This document shows, in pieces, positions 1 to 13,667 of a stretch of DNA of 64,000 bases (its first letter is position 1; every line of letters begins with the position of its first letter). The DNA is from Chrysomallon squamiferum (taxonomy: Eukaryota > Mollusca > Gastropoda > Neomphalida > Peltospiridae). Location of the stretch: contig CM022676.1 of assembly GCA_012295275.1 (NCBI GenBank), positions 15,939,756 through 16,003,755 on the forward strand, read 5' to 3'. The notes beneath the pieces are model-generated. The model saw only the letters and a program-made list of their open reading frames with translations. It did not search any database and had not been told where the DNA came from. The translations under genes and the position numbers were made by a program.

Positions 1-2135
1 TGTTATTGTTTTTGTTCAAGGGCGGTGTAATTTAATAAGGAGGAGGGACATGATAACCTCAAGAGTAAGCAACAAATAACGTAATAAAATATGACAGAGT
101 TTCATTCCAGGTCAAATTCCCCAAGTAAAGTAAGAATACAATTTTTTACTTCGCCACATTATATTTTAGCCGTAATATAGCAATGGAATAAAATAATATA
201 AGCTGCAACCAACAATAGTGTAACCTGATGACATGTGTGTATATTAAATCAGTAAAAACTGTCAGCACGTCTGTATAACGTATATTTTACTACTGAACTC
301 AAAAGGTTATAGATTCTGCAACTTTTATATTGTGAGGTCATTTCAAGATCACGTGGTAACAAAGTCAAATGTAACGTCAAACAAAACGTGAAACAGTTCC
401 AAAGCTTAGTTGTACATATTAAGGAAATAACGGCACATTTGGGATCCCTATCATCGTAGCTTTCGAATTAAATCCTTTCATCCAAAAGGACTCACTGATT
501 ACCAGATATCAGGTCTGAAAAGTTTTTATGAGAATGTCAAAATTGGAGGGTCAATAATAGTGAGGAATCGTATTTATCATTTAAGCAAATAACATCCTAT
601 ATACGAAAGTTTATCAGTGAATCATTTTTCCATGCAGTTTAAGCCATTACTCAGACCACGATTCTCTTTTGAGAACACACTTCTATGTTTCACTGCTTCT
701 GAGATGTAAATAAAATGGACAGTATAAAAGAGAAATTCAATTTAACCGACAAGCATGTGAATACAATTTGTAATGTGATTATTATTAAGTAGTTTACTGT
801 TAATACGTATATTAATAAAACAAATGATAATACTGACATACCCGAAGAGTCTGTAGATATCAGAAATGTGTAAATCCATATACACTGAATTAAAGACATT
901 TCTTGGATAAAAACTGTACAGAACATTTTGTCTCGGTGAAACACAACTACTGTGATTTAGATCCCGATTCCTATCTTTATATACATAGCTCGTTGACTAA
1001 GTTTAATTTTGTAACGGTAATCATGTTTCAAAGTATTTTATTGTTAGTAGGTGGCATGGAACGTATGACATAGATAAAGAAAAGATATAAAGAATATCGA
1101 AGAAAATCTTTCAGAATGTAAGTTTACAAGTGGCGCATGTCAGTGTGACATAAAGGTAAAGTACGTGTGTTAGTTATTCATGTACATTTATTTACCAGTT
1201 TATAAACCCTGTGCCTATATCCGCCAATATGACGTCTATCTATCTTTATTTGTTGATTTAAAATAGTTTGTATATATTCCAGAAACCAACATAAGGTACG
1301 TGTGTGTTTAAGTGTGATAATGTGTGTTAGTGTGTGTGTGTGTTTGTGTGTTTGTGTGTATGTGTGATAGAGATTAAGTGAAGACTGATTCATTTGTTTG
1401 GCTATTCTGATACGAACATCTATGTTGATTCAATCAATTCTGATAAATGTTTCTAATTCAGGATTTCTTTAAATTTGTTTAGTTTCTCGAATATAAAACA
1501 CATATAAATAATTATTAGTATTAAAATAGTTTGACATAAATTCAAAGTAAACCATGTTACTTATCCATGTCTGTTTTTCGACCAGTTTATAAACCCCGTG
1601 CATATACCTGCCAATATGACGTCTATCTATCTTTATTTATTTATTTAAAATAGTTTGTCATTGTATATACTCTAGAAACCCTAACCAACATAAGGTACGT
1701 GTGTGTTTAAGTGTGATAATGTGTGTTAGTGTGTGTGTGTGTTTGTGTGTTTGTGTGTATGTGTGATAGAGATTAAGTGAAGACTGATTCATTTGTTTGG
1801 CTATTCTGATACGAACATCTATGTTGATTCAATCAATTCTGATAAATGTTTCAGCTAATTCAGGATTTCAGGTTTAAATATGTTTAGTTTCTCGAATATA
1901 AAACACATATAAATAATTATTAGTATAAATAATCCGTATGACATAAAGTCAAAGTACGTATGTTACTTATCCATGTCTGTTTTTCGACCAGTTTATAAAC
2001 CCCTGTGCATATACCTGCCAATATGACGTCTATCTATCTTTATTTATTTATTTAAAATAGTTTGTCATTGTATATACTCTAGAAACCCTAACCAACATAA
2101 GGTACGTGTGTATTTAAGTGTGATAGTGTGTCTGA

Positions 2136-2175
<40 letters not shown>

Positions 2176-3090
2176 TAGAGATTAAGTGAACTCTGATTCA
2201 TTTGTCTGGCTATTCTGATACGAACATATATGTTGATTCAATCAATTCTGATAAATGTTTCAGCTAATTCAGGATTTGAGGTATAAATATGTTTAGTTTC
2301 TTGAATATAAAACACATATAAATAATTGGTTCATCAACGATCAGAAAAGTATTATTAGTGATATTGATCAGAATAGAACTAAATCTGACTACGATACGCA
2401 GTCATTTATCAGTATGGGCGCAGTCTGAATCTTAACTGTGAAACAATTAATGAATAAGAATGTTAGTATAATTCTCTGCCTTCTGTCTTCACACTTACAC
2501 TATTTCTTGCTAACCGATTATAATAATTATGAATGGATATTTGTTTGATGTTTGTGGTTTACGAACTATTCCTAGAGCTTCTTCATTCCTACTATATTTT
2601 TCAACTTTACTTTTAAAAACACAATCTCATCTGTTTTCTTTCAAGGTGATAGGTTTCAAGTTTGTAGTCTGTGTTATTATATCAGTGGTGAAGCGAATGC
2701 TATAGTTTCATTGCTGCTAACAAAAATACTAGAGTTATTGCTTGATTATGGGATTCCTGTCTGAACATTTCTATTGACTGAGTCTGTGGATTAAAAAAAA
2801 AAAAAAAAAAAAAAAGTTGTTTACTTTTCTCTTTGTGATTCATTATATTTAGCACTAAAAGCGGTTTGGCTAATTACCACAAGATGAAACATGCAGAATC
2901 GTGATAATCACACAGTTTTTCAGTATAACCTCTTCATACATTCGTCTTGGTATACTGAACTTTCTCAAAGAAAAGCATATTGGAATTATCTTTAGGTAAC
3001 CTGTGGTGTTTAAACGGAGAACCTTTTCATAACAAGTAGACAAATATGTAATTTTAGATAAAATTAAGCTATAAATAAGCAGCTGCGGTT
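1..3090 (+). repeat. Duplicated unit U1, 5' part
   Basis: This non-coding stretch is one copy of a block that recurs in the same orientation at about 19.17, 22.43, 46.19, 53.56 and 58.89 kb. The clearest shared landmarks are a 'gacagagtttcattcca' stretch near 100, a 'gaggtcatttcaagatc' stretch near 330, and a 'tcatttatcag' stretch near 2402. The block also holds GT runs (about 1331-1362, 1731-1762, 2138-2174) and an A run near 2793-2814. The closest relatives are U5 and U6. No exon was recognised before 3090. Confidence 0.75.
1150..2335. repeat. Three ~400-bp tandem copies inside U1
   Basis: The motif 'accagtttataaacc' starts at 1194, 1581 and 1987, giving spacings of 387 and 406 bases. Each copy continues through 'gacgtctatctatctttat', a GT run, and an 'aaaacacatataaataatt' tail. 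U6 has a single copy near 59,940-60,310, so the triplication is local to U1. Confidence 0.85.
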
Positions 3091-3131
3091 TCATCGATCA
3101 TGATTCTGATGCTATGCATAGTGACCACAAG
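3090..3131 (+). pseudogene. Relic of leader exon 1 (U1 copy)
   Basis: This stretch aligns with the leader exon at 55413-55469 and with 61471-61509. It keeps the 'atgattctg' and 'gtgaccacaa' portions, but the splice donor is lost: 'aaggtgag' has become 'aagttacc', apparently by a deletion that joins exon and intron. It therefore cannot work as the first exon in the way its relatives could. Confidence 0.55.
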
Positions 3132-3247
3132 TTACCTTGAGTTAACCCATTTTGATTTTGGTAGTACTTGTTCTCGTTACATCATCATCTTATTATAAAA
3201 AAGAACATTACATTATCGATACTTTATTTTTTAAATCTTCGTCCTCA

Positions 3248-3401
<154 letters not shown>

Positions 3402-3474
3402 TGTGTCCCTCTATCTGTTATGAAATTTGTATTTAACTTATGATTATATTGTTATATATTTATGTGCTTACAAC

Positions 3475-3529
<55 letters not shown>

Positions 3530-3703
3530 GATTTGAAATATTACCACTTGTTTTCTGGGGCAGTAATGAATAATAAAAAATATATCATAAGTCTAAATCA
3601 AAAATTCTCATACCGAATTTATATGCTATAATCAGTTTTGGTTATGAATAAGAGTAATGATCTGAACAGTAAAATTAAAACTATTCTCATTATTTTGTTG
3701 CAG

Positions 3704-3799
3704 TCACAAACCATCATGGTACACGATGTGGTGGTGAGATTGCTGCTGTTGCTAACAATGTATGTGGTGTTGATGTCGCTTACAGAGCAGGAATTTCAC
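3704..3799 (+). CDS. Leader-type exon 2, U1 copy (signal peptide-like)
   Basis: The acceptor 'tattttgttgcag' precedes position 3704, an ATG lies at 3716, and the exon ends in frame at TTTCAC followed by 'gtacga'. It encodes 28 residues with an arginine, a hydrophobic core VVVRLLLLLTMYVVLM and a polar end SLTEQEFH, so it looks like a secretion leader ending in phase 0. The copies at 56114 and 61960 keep the same frame, length class and splice sites. No following coding exon was recognised, so the gene it belongs to is unknown. It could also be a fossil duplicated along with the unit. Confidence 0.45.
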
Positions 3800-4136
3800 G
3801 TACGAATTAAATATTTAATTTATAAAACGTTAGAAGATATATATAGATTTAGTTAAGTTGTAACAAATTTTCACGGAAAGAAAAATATAATGACAAATAA
3901 TATATATCTCTCTGTTTATCTCTCAATTGTCTTACGTGAATACACACAGGCATACATTCACACAGAACTGTTCTCTTCGACGTAACGTTGCATTATTGTA
4001 GAGCTGGCTTACGTCCAAATATTGCCATAAAACAGTTGGCTGACGTCCAAATATTACATTGATAATAATAATAAAAGTACAATACAAAATGTCTGTTGGC
4101 AGGGATTCAAAAGAAAGATACAAATAAACAAACAAA

Positions 4137-4180
<44 letters not shown>

Positions 4181-4589
4181 AATAATAATGATAATAATAA
4201 TTATAATGATATTAATAATATTAATATTAATAATAATAAATATAATATTAATAATAATAATAAATATGATAATAATGACTGAAACGCGTTTAGTGTCCAT
4301 GAATCAAACACCGTAAATATAGAAAATAAGTTTAGAGATTAAATCTTAATACAACTCGACTTGTTGTTCTTGAAACGTGTTAGGTGAAGGGTGACGCCGG
4401 TGTGTGATATGACATGCAGATACATTTTATATGTCTGTAAGTGACCTCTGACACTTCTGTATATCAGATTTTTATAACAGTAGTTACATGAACCATGCAT
4501 ATTTCTACAAGTATTATCAGACTAAACTATTTTCAGTTCGGATTATTTTACCCATGAGACTGTTGACACATTGGTTTACTGAACGAGAA

Positions 4590-4652
<63 letters not shown>

Positions 4653-6040
4653 TGTTGTTATTATTATTATTAATATTATTCACAAGAATTTATATTTTAA
4701 ATTTCTAAATTTATTTCAGCACTTAATAAGTGCGTTGCTTTATTACTAATCATTGGTATTTTGCGGAATATTTAAAGTATTTAATATCCTACGAATTATT
4801 TATATCTAGGTCGTTTCATTCATGCAATACTGATATTAAGACACACTAATGATCCGACACAAAATCTTTGTTCTAAATCTTACAGGACAAGAAATCTCCA
4901 TAATAAACATTCTCAATTACTATGCATATTACTGTCAACATATTGACAATTAATAAACATTCTGATGGTATGTTTTAAATTCTGTTTAAATGTATAGGTT
5001 TCCATATTTATAGGGGGGAGTGTTTTGGGGAGATGTAACAGAATTCAGGAGGTTCTGGCTGAGGAGAATCGATTTCATATAAATATAATAATAATTATTG
5101 AAACGCGTTTAGAGTCCATGAATCAAACACCGTATATACAGAAAATAAGTTTTGAGTTTAAATCTCAATACAACTCGACTTGTTGTTCTTGAAACGTGTT
5201 AGGTGAAGGGTGACGCCGGTGCGTGATATGACATATAGATATATTTTATATGTCTGTAAGTGACCTTTGACATTTTGTATATCAGATTTTTATAACAGTA
5301 GTAATATGATCCATGCATATTTACAGTGATCGTGTTGACAGTTAACGAACATTTCTGATAGTATGTTTTAAATTCTGTTTAGAAGTATAGGTTTGCGTAT
5401 TTACAGGGGAGAGTGTTTTGGGGAGGTGAATTTTTTGTAAGAGGAAAAAATTGAAAGCTGATTTAGTTTGTCACACTGAACTCGCTGTATCTTCACCGCC
5501 AATTAACGGAACTTTACAATTTAAAAATTGCCTTTAAAATTTCGTCATCGCGTACTTTCCTGTGAATTGGTATTACTGATGGTCAAACAGAACTTTATGT
5601 ATTGGCATATATCGGTAGTTAATCACAGCTTGTTAACTGATGATAATTATTGAAACATATCTATCTAATTATTTGTCGTTCTTTTATCTTTTCTCTAATT
5701 ATCTCTCTCTCTCTGTCTCTCTCTTTCCGTTAATAAAATATCTCTAGTTTATATACGCAATAGAAATGCATCTAATGAAGGAAAGATTTCATATATAGCA
5801 AGGTTTTTGGTTAAAGAGAGACGAGATTATCTTTCTCGATGACAATTTATTTGTAGGTGTGTGTGAGAGTCGGTGTGTTCGCGTGTGTATGTGAGTTCAT
5901 GTATTTGTATGGATATCTGTACACACACATGTATATTTATTTATTTACTTATTTAAATATATGTGTGCGTGTGTGTCTGTGTGTATGTATGTATGTTCAG
6001 ACACGCATATGAACATATATACGCATACATCCATCCGTGA
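3800..6040. repeat. Non-coding: microsatellites and an internal duplication
   Basis: No gene was seen. The stretch holds an (AAAT)n run (about 4128-4180), mixed AAT repeats to 4266, and an (ATT)n run (4591-4677). Sequence at about 4270-4505 recurs at about 5098-5325 ('gaaacgcgtttag', 'gtgaagggtgacgccggtg'), and 4925-5040 recurs at 5335-5440 ('gtgttttggggag'). This is a local duplication whose second copy is shorter. A stretch at 5455-5560 ('tttgtcacactgaactcg') is shared with 9160 and 63410. Confidence 0.75.
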
Positions 6041-6520
6041 ATATAATAATCAAGGATGAAAAAAAATGGTTTCTTGTTTTATTATTTCAGTGTATTATTA
6101 ACGAGTTTTAGTTACTTCACGAAATAAGGTTATACTGAAGCATGTAAACCTAAACTGAAACGTCAAAATATGAATTGAAACTGGAAAAAGATAACACCTT
6201 GTACACCAAAACACATTATGAAACATGAAACATAACGGGAAAGAGGAGGAAAACCAAAATGAAACAAATGAAAAGATAAATTGAAAAATTAAAAGATAAA
6301 CTGAAATCTAAAAAGATACGCAGACAGGTGAGTTAACAAAAGCATAATGTGTTCAAAATATGGAGGAGCAAATGATTCTTACCTGGAGGACATACTGGAG
6401 AAGGATGAAGAAACATTACAGTTTGAACTGAATGAATTGAAGGAGAAGCATGATCAAACACTGCTGCTTGAACTAAATGAATTGAAAGAGACGGATGATG
6501 AAAAAAGTGTAAATGATTCT
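6040..6520 (+). pseudogene. Truncated copy of the ZNFX1-like 5' region
   Basis: Bases 6040-6520 match 9425-9880 along the flank and into the open frame. The frame from 6347 begins MCSKYG and carries two of the 14-residue repeats (ETLQFELNELKEK and TLLLELNELKET). It then runs into an AC microsatellite (about 6523-6541) and never reaches the helicase-family sequence. It is best read as a duplicated and truncated relic. Confidence 0.7.
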
Positions 6521-6559
6521 TACACACACACACACACACACAGAGACATTCACATTGAT

Positions 6560-9420
<2,861 letters not shown>

Positions 9421-9718
9421 GTCAATATAATAATGAAGGATGAACAAAAAGTAACCGGTTTCTTGTTTCTTTGTTTCACTGTGCTATTAAGAAGTTTTAG
9501 TTAATTCACAAAATAAGGTTATATTGAAACGGGTAAACCTAAACTGAAACGTCAGAACATGAATTGAAACTGGAAAAAACCCATCTTGTACACCAAAAAA
9601 CAAGAAGAACCATTAAACATAACGGTAAAATGAAACAAATGACATTAATAAATTAAGTAGTCAGAAGAGAAATTGAAAGATGAACAGATAAGAAGACACG
9701 TGAAATAACAAAAGCATA

Positions 9719-11340
9719 ATGTGTTCAAAATACGGAGTAAATGATTCTTACCTTGAGGACATACAGGAAAAGGACGATGAAACATTGCAGTTTGAACTGA
9801 ATAAACCGAAGGATGATGATGAAACACAGCTGTTTGATCATAAAAAATTGAAGGAGAAGAATGATGAAGGACTGCTGCTTGAACTGAACGAATTGAAGGA
9901 GAAAGACAATGAAAAACTGTTGTATAAACTCAAGGATCGAAAAAAAACAGTTTTTCAGACTTCTGACTCGAAGAAGACTTTCGTCAAGTGATGTGTGTTT
10001 GATACCAAAATTACTAGCAAAGTGGTGCAGTTGCGAACTACACACAGAACAAGTATTTAACCTTCTACTTGATGTCGAGAGATCGCTGTTTTTAGAACGC
10101 ACCGTTCCGCCACTGTTGAGGGAGATATCTGCTGATTGTTCAGTAGCTGCTGAGAAAATGTCTCTTCCATTTATAGCCGATGTTCTTGACCTGCTTGTAC
10201 AGTTATCACTGCGGTTGCCTCATACCATCGCTGAGGTTGCACGAGTTAACTCCCTTGTAGACGACGCCGTGGCTAGTTTAAGAAAACGTGGGTTGTCTGT
10301 CCCTGAGGGAAGATTTCATTCAGCAGTTGTACGAAGCTATTCATGAATATGTGTCGTTTGACAACCTTCCAGATAAGAATGTTTCTCTCCGCACGTATAA
10401 AGGTGTCAAAATTCAAAAATGCAAAGTTCGTGCATACTGTGGCATTTGACACAAGGAAACTGAAAGACATCCAGTGGGAGTACACGAAACGACTGAAATA
10501 TGGTGCTCTGGTGTGTCTGTCGAGCAACTGTTTCAAAACGTTTATCATTGCAACTGTTGAATCGGGGCCTGCAAAGCATCACAACAATGTAGTCACAGTT
10601 GACATTTTTGAACAGCATGTTGTAGGCATCACGTGAATCGATATGACGAAGCCGATGGTGATGTTGGAAACACCGGCTTACTTTGAAGCGTATCGCTACG
10701 TCTTGTCGTCTCTGCAGAATATTAACAAACTTGCGTTCGAGGAACACATTGTACACTGTACAACTGAAGTGAAACAGCCAGCCTATCTGAGAGACAAAGA
10801 AAATGTCCACTATCAATTCCAGAAAAAGACTAAGACAGCTCAGGTTACAAAACAGAGAAATATGATTAAAATTTCGTCCACGATACCTCTGACTACCCGA
10901 CGACAAGTATTTTCAGGTATTTTCAGTGAAGAAGCAGACGATGAGGATGAGACCCACAATGGCGTTCCTGTTCTGAATCTGAACAAGTGGACCCAGCCAG
11001 AGACTCAGAAACCGGAGGCGGCTCAGTTCAAGGCGTTTCAACAAGTCTTGACCAAAGAATTTGTCCTCATTCAGGGCCCTCCAGGAACGGGAAAAACATA
11101 CATAGGACTAAACATAATAGAAGCTTTATTAAGAAACAGAGAAACCTGGAAAGGAGACGGAGAAGATCCCATTTTAGTTCTGTGTTATACGAATCACGCC
11201 TTGGACCAATTCCTTGAAGGAATCCTCGAGTTTGAGAAAGAAAATCTCGTTCGTGTTGGAAAAAGAATTTAGAATGAAAATGTTAAAAGGTATGAAATCA
11301 AGGAAATGCGAACGACGTTTTACATTTTGTTCTGTTGCCT
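9719..11340 (+). pseudogene. ZNFX1-like: ZNFX1-like (NFX1-type zinc finger helicase) pseudogene, N-terminal part
   Basis: Intact ZNFX1 is an SF1 RNA helicase family protein that acts in antiviral RNA sensing. Here the frame from 9719 (MCSKYGVNDSY) begins with ~14-residue charged repeats of the ELNELKEKD type. It passes into the family's helical region (LLTRRRLSSSDV, LIPKLLAKW, MSLPFIADVLDLLVQL), then FDTRKLKDIQWE, ETPAYFEAYRYVL, the P-loop QGPPGTGKT at about 11070-11100, and CYTNHALDQFLEGI. The frame is broken near 9945 (a run of A), near 10310, and near 10435. There is an in-frame TGA at 10634-10636 and a TAG at 11270-11272, in the middle of the conserved VRVG motif. The match fades by about 11340, so the rest of the helicase and all zinc fingers are missing. 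Two nonsense changes plus indels argue for a real pseudogene rather than read errors. The family call is firm from the motifs; loss of function is inferred. Confidence 0.88.
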
Positions 11341-11575
11341 TCGACCTAGTAACTTTTACGTTCAATGATGGTTCAGTCCGTATATCCAGCTATTCCATAG
11401 GATTAGAAATAAAAAAAATAAAAAATAAAAACATAAAACGTTTTTAAAAAACACCATGACAGAAATCATAATTCTAGAATCATATTTCTGTTTCAGGTCA
11501 TATCTATTTTGACTATTTCTGGAAGAATGCAGAGTGCGAAAGCTGTTCCAGTACAAACAAAAAAATTAAAAAAAT
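11340..11575. other. AT-rich spacer
   Basis: This stretch contains A-rich runs such as 'aaaaaaaataaaaaataaa' but no recognised gene or repeat. It separates the last helicase-like codons from the 33-bp repeats. Confidence 0.5.
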
Positions 11576-12440
11576 GTGACGTCCTCCGAAATGACGTCCA
11601 GCAGAGATGCTAACAGTAGGTCGTCAGACAGTGAAACTAAGAAAAGGACGTCAGATAGAGATAATAAGACTTGGATGTCAGACAGAAATACTAATAGAAT
11701 GGCGAGGGACAGAGATACTGACGACAGTCGTCATATACAGATACACAGAGAAGGGCTTCAGATAGATATACTAACAGTTGGGCGTCAGACTGATATAGTA
11801 ACAGTAGGGATTCAGACACATATACTAACAGTAGGGCGTCAGAGAGATATACTAACAGTAGCGGATCAGACAGAGATATTTTCAGATGGACGTCAGACAG
11901 ATACACTAGCAGTAGCGGATCAGACAGAGATATTTTCAGGTGGACGTCAGACAGAGGTGGTAGCAGAAGGGTTTCAGATCGACATCTTGACAGCGAGGTG
12001 TCAGACAACCATACTAACAGAAAGACATCAGACAAATGTACCAACAGAAGAACGTCAGATAGACATACCAACATATGGACGTCAGAGAGATATACTAATT
12101 GTAGGGTGACAGACACAGAGAGTAAGAGAAGGACGACAGAGAGAGATACTAACAGCATGGCGACAGACAAAGATAGTAACAGAAGGACGACAAAGAGAGA
12201 TACTAATAGCAGGGCGACAGACAGAGATAGTAACAGAAGGACGTCAGAGAGATATACTAACAGTAGGGTGACAGACAAAGATAGTAACAGAAGGACGTCA
12301 TAGAGAGATATTAACAGTAGGGTGACAGACAAAGATAGTAACAGAAGGACGTCAGAGAGAGATACTAATAGCAGAGCGGCAGAAAAAGATAGTAATAGTA
12401 GGGCGACAGTCAAAGATAGTTGCAGAAGGTCGTGAGATCG
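11576..12440 (+). repeat. 33-bp minisatellite that looks like decayed coding repeats
   Basis: Units of about 33 bases ('agatactaacag', 'aggacgtcagacag') repeat about 25 times. In the plus frame of 11998-12303 each unit reads as an 11-residue motif of the type TSDRDTNSRRT, rich in Ser, Arg, Asp and Thr. That frame is broken by a TGA near 11792, a TAG at 12301, and at least one shift near 11740. The opposite strand is open for 240 codons (12413-11691), reading LLLVSLSDVLL-type repeats; this is expected for the antisense of such a unit and is not called as a gene. The charged frame may once have been a low-complexity protein tail, but no family is recognised. Confidence 0.7.
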
Positions 12441-12479
12441 ACATCCTGACAGTGAAGTGTTATTCAGAACGGCATGACA

Positions 12480-13328
12480 GAAAGCTACTAATAGAGGGCG
12501 TCAGCGGGAGATATCAACATAAGATAGTTAGACAGAAATAGTAACAGATGGACGTCAGAGAAAGATAGTAACAGTAGGCTGGTAGACAAAGACAGCAACA
12601 CAAGGACATCAGATAAATGTACTAAACGAAGGGCGTCAGAAGGATTTGCCAGCAGTAAGCTGTCAGATAGAGAGTCATCCACAGTGGAGGCTGAAATCAC
12701 ACTTTCAGATATTCAGATGGAAAAATCACACGGAACACGTTCAGACACCAATTACACAACAACGGAAAAAGACAAGAATATTTGTAGAACAAATCAAAAC
12801 AACAATAATCCCCCAAATAATTCCAAAGCATACACAGAAAGAGATTTTACGAAAGCAAATACGGAGAAAGATCATCTGAGAAGAAAATCCGAGAGCGATT
12901 ATCCAAGAGCAGATAAAGACAGATATAATCATAAAACAAAGAGAGACGAGTATTTTCAGAATACAAATAAAGAGAAAAATGATCCCAGATAAATTAAAAA
13001 GAGGGATTCTCCTAGAACAAAATTTCACATCGATTACCGAGGAGAAAAGAGATTCAAGAATTATCCCATAGGAACTAAAGCCAAGGATTATATTAGACCA
13101 AAAACGTGCACCTATTATCGAGGAGGAGACAAATTGAATGATCATCCGAAAATTACATCAGAACTAGATTATCGCGAAACTAACACAGATAGGGATCATG
13201 TCCAGGGAAATTCAGACAGTATCTCCAGACTCGATTCGACTGATACAGACTCCACTGTGACGGGACAAAGAAAAGAAACATTTAACAGTGACAGAAGAAG
13301 TGGTCACCAAATGAGCAGAGAAAAATAA
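12480..13328 (+). pseudogene. Charged low-complexity open frames after the 33-bp repeats
   Basis: The frame 12684-12992 (102 codons) and a later frame 13134-13328 (64 codons) read as Asn/Lys/Arg/Asp-rich sequence such as TEKDHLRRKSESDYPRADKD. The same composition continues between them in another frame (RGEKRFKNYPIG). Together with the repeats just upstream they look like one low-complexity coding stretch that has lost its frame. No domain or family is recognised. A single disordered protein with introns remains possible. Confidence 0.35.
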
Positions 13329-13667
13329 AGAAGAAAAAAAACAAGTAATCACAATTATCAATTTCTTTTAATATATACATCCATTTTACGTAAAACATGT
13401 ACACCCAATCACCACAGATACCTACTTACATATTTGATAATTTATTTTGTGGTTCTCAACCAGTCAGGGTTAAAAACAATGTATTTATTATTATTTTAAA
13501 GAGATGTTCAAAGTAAGGATTTTAACAGAAAATAAATATGTGCCTGGTCAATTTCTTCTTAAAACAACCATACAAAAACTGAAGAGAAGACTGGAACGAG
13601 TATAGTGATGAAGTCGGTGACGATGATGTTGATAATATTGCTGCTGCTGATATATATATATATATAA

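Noticed and set aside
9725-10102. 125-codon minus-strand frame
   Set aside because: Antisense shadow of the 14-residue repeats and following ZNFX1-like codons.
10406-10906. 166-codon minus-strand frame
   Set aside because: It lies opposite conserved ZNFX1-like codons and has no domain of its own.
11691-12413. 240-codon minus-strand frame, leucine-rich
   Set aside because: It is the antisense of the 33-bp repeat; any open repeat of 33 bases stays open for long distances. Hydrophobic LLLVSLSDV repeats without a start context or splice sites are not supported as a protein.
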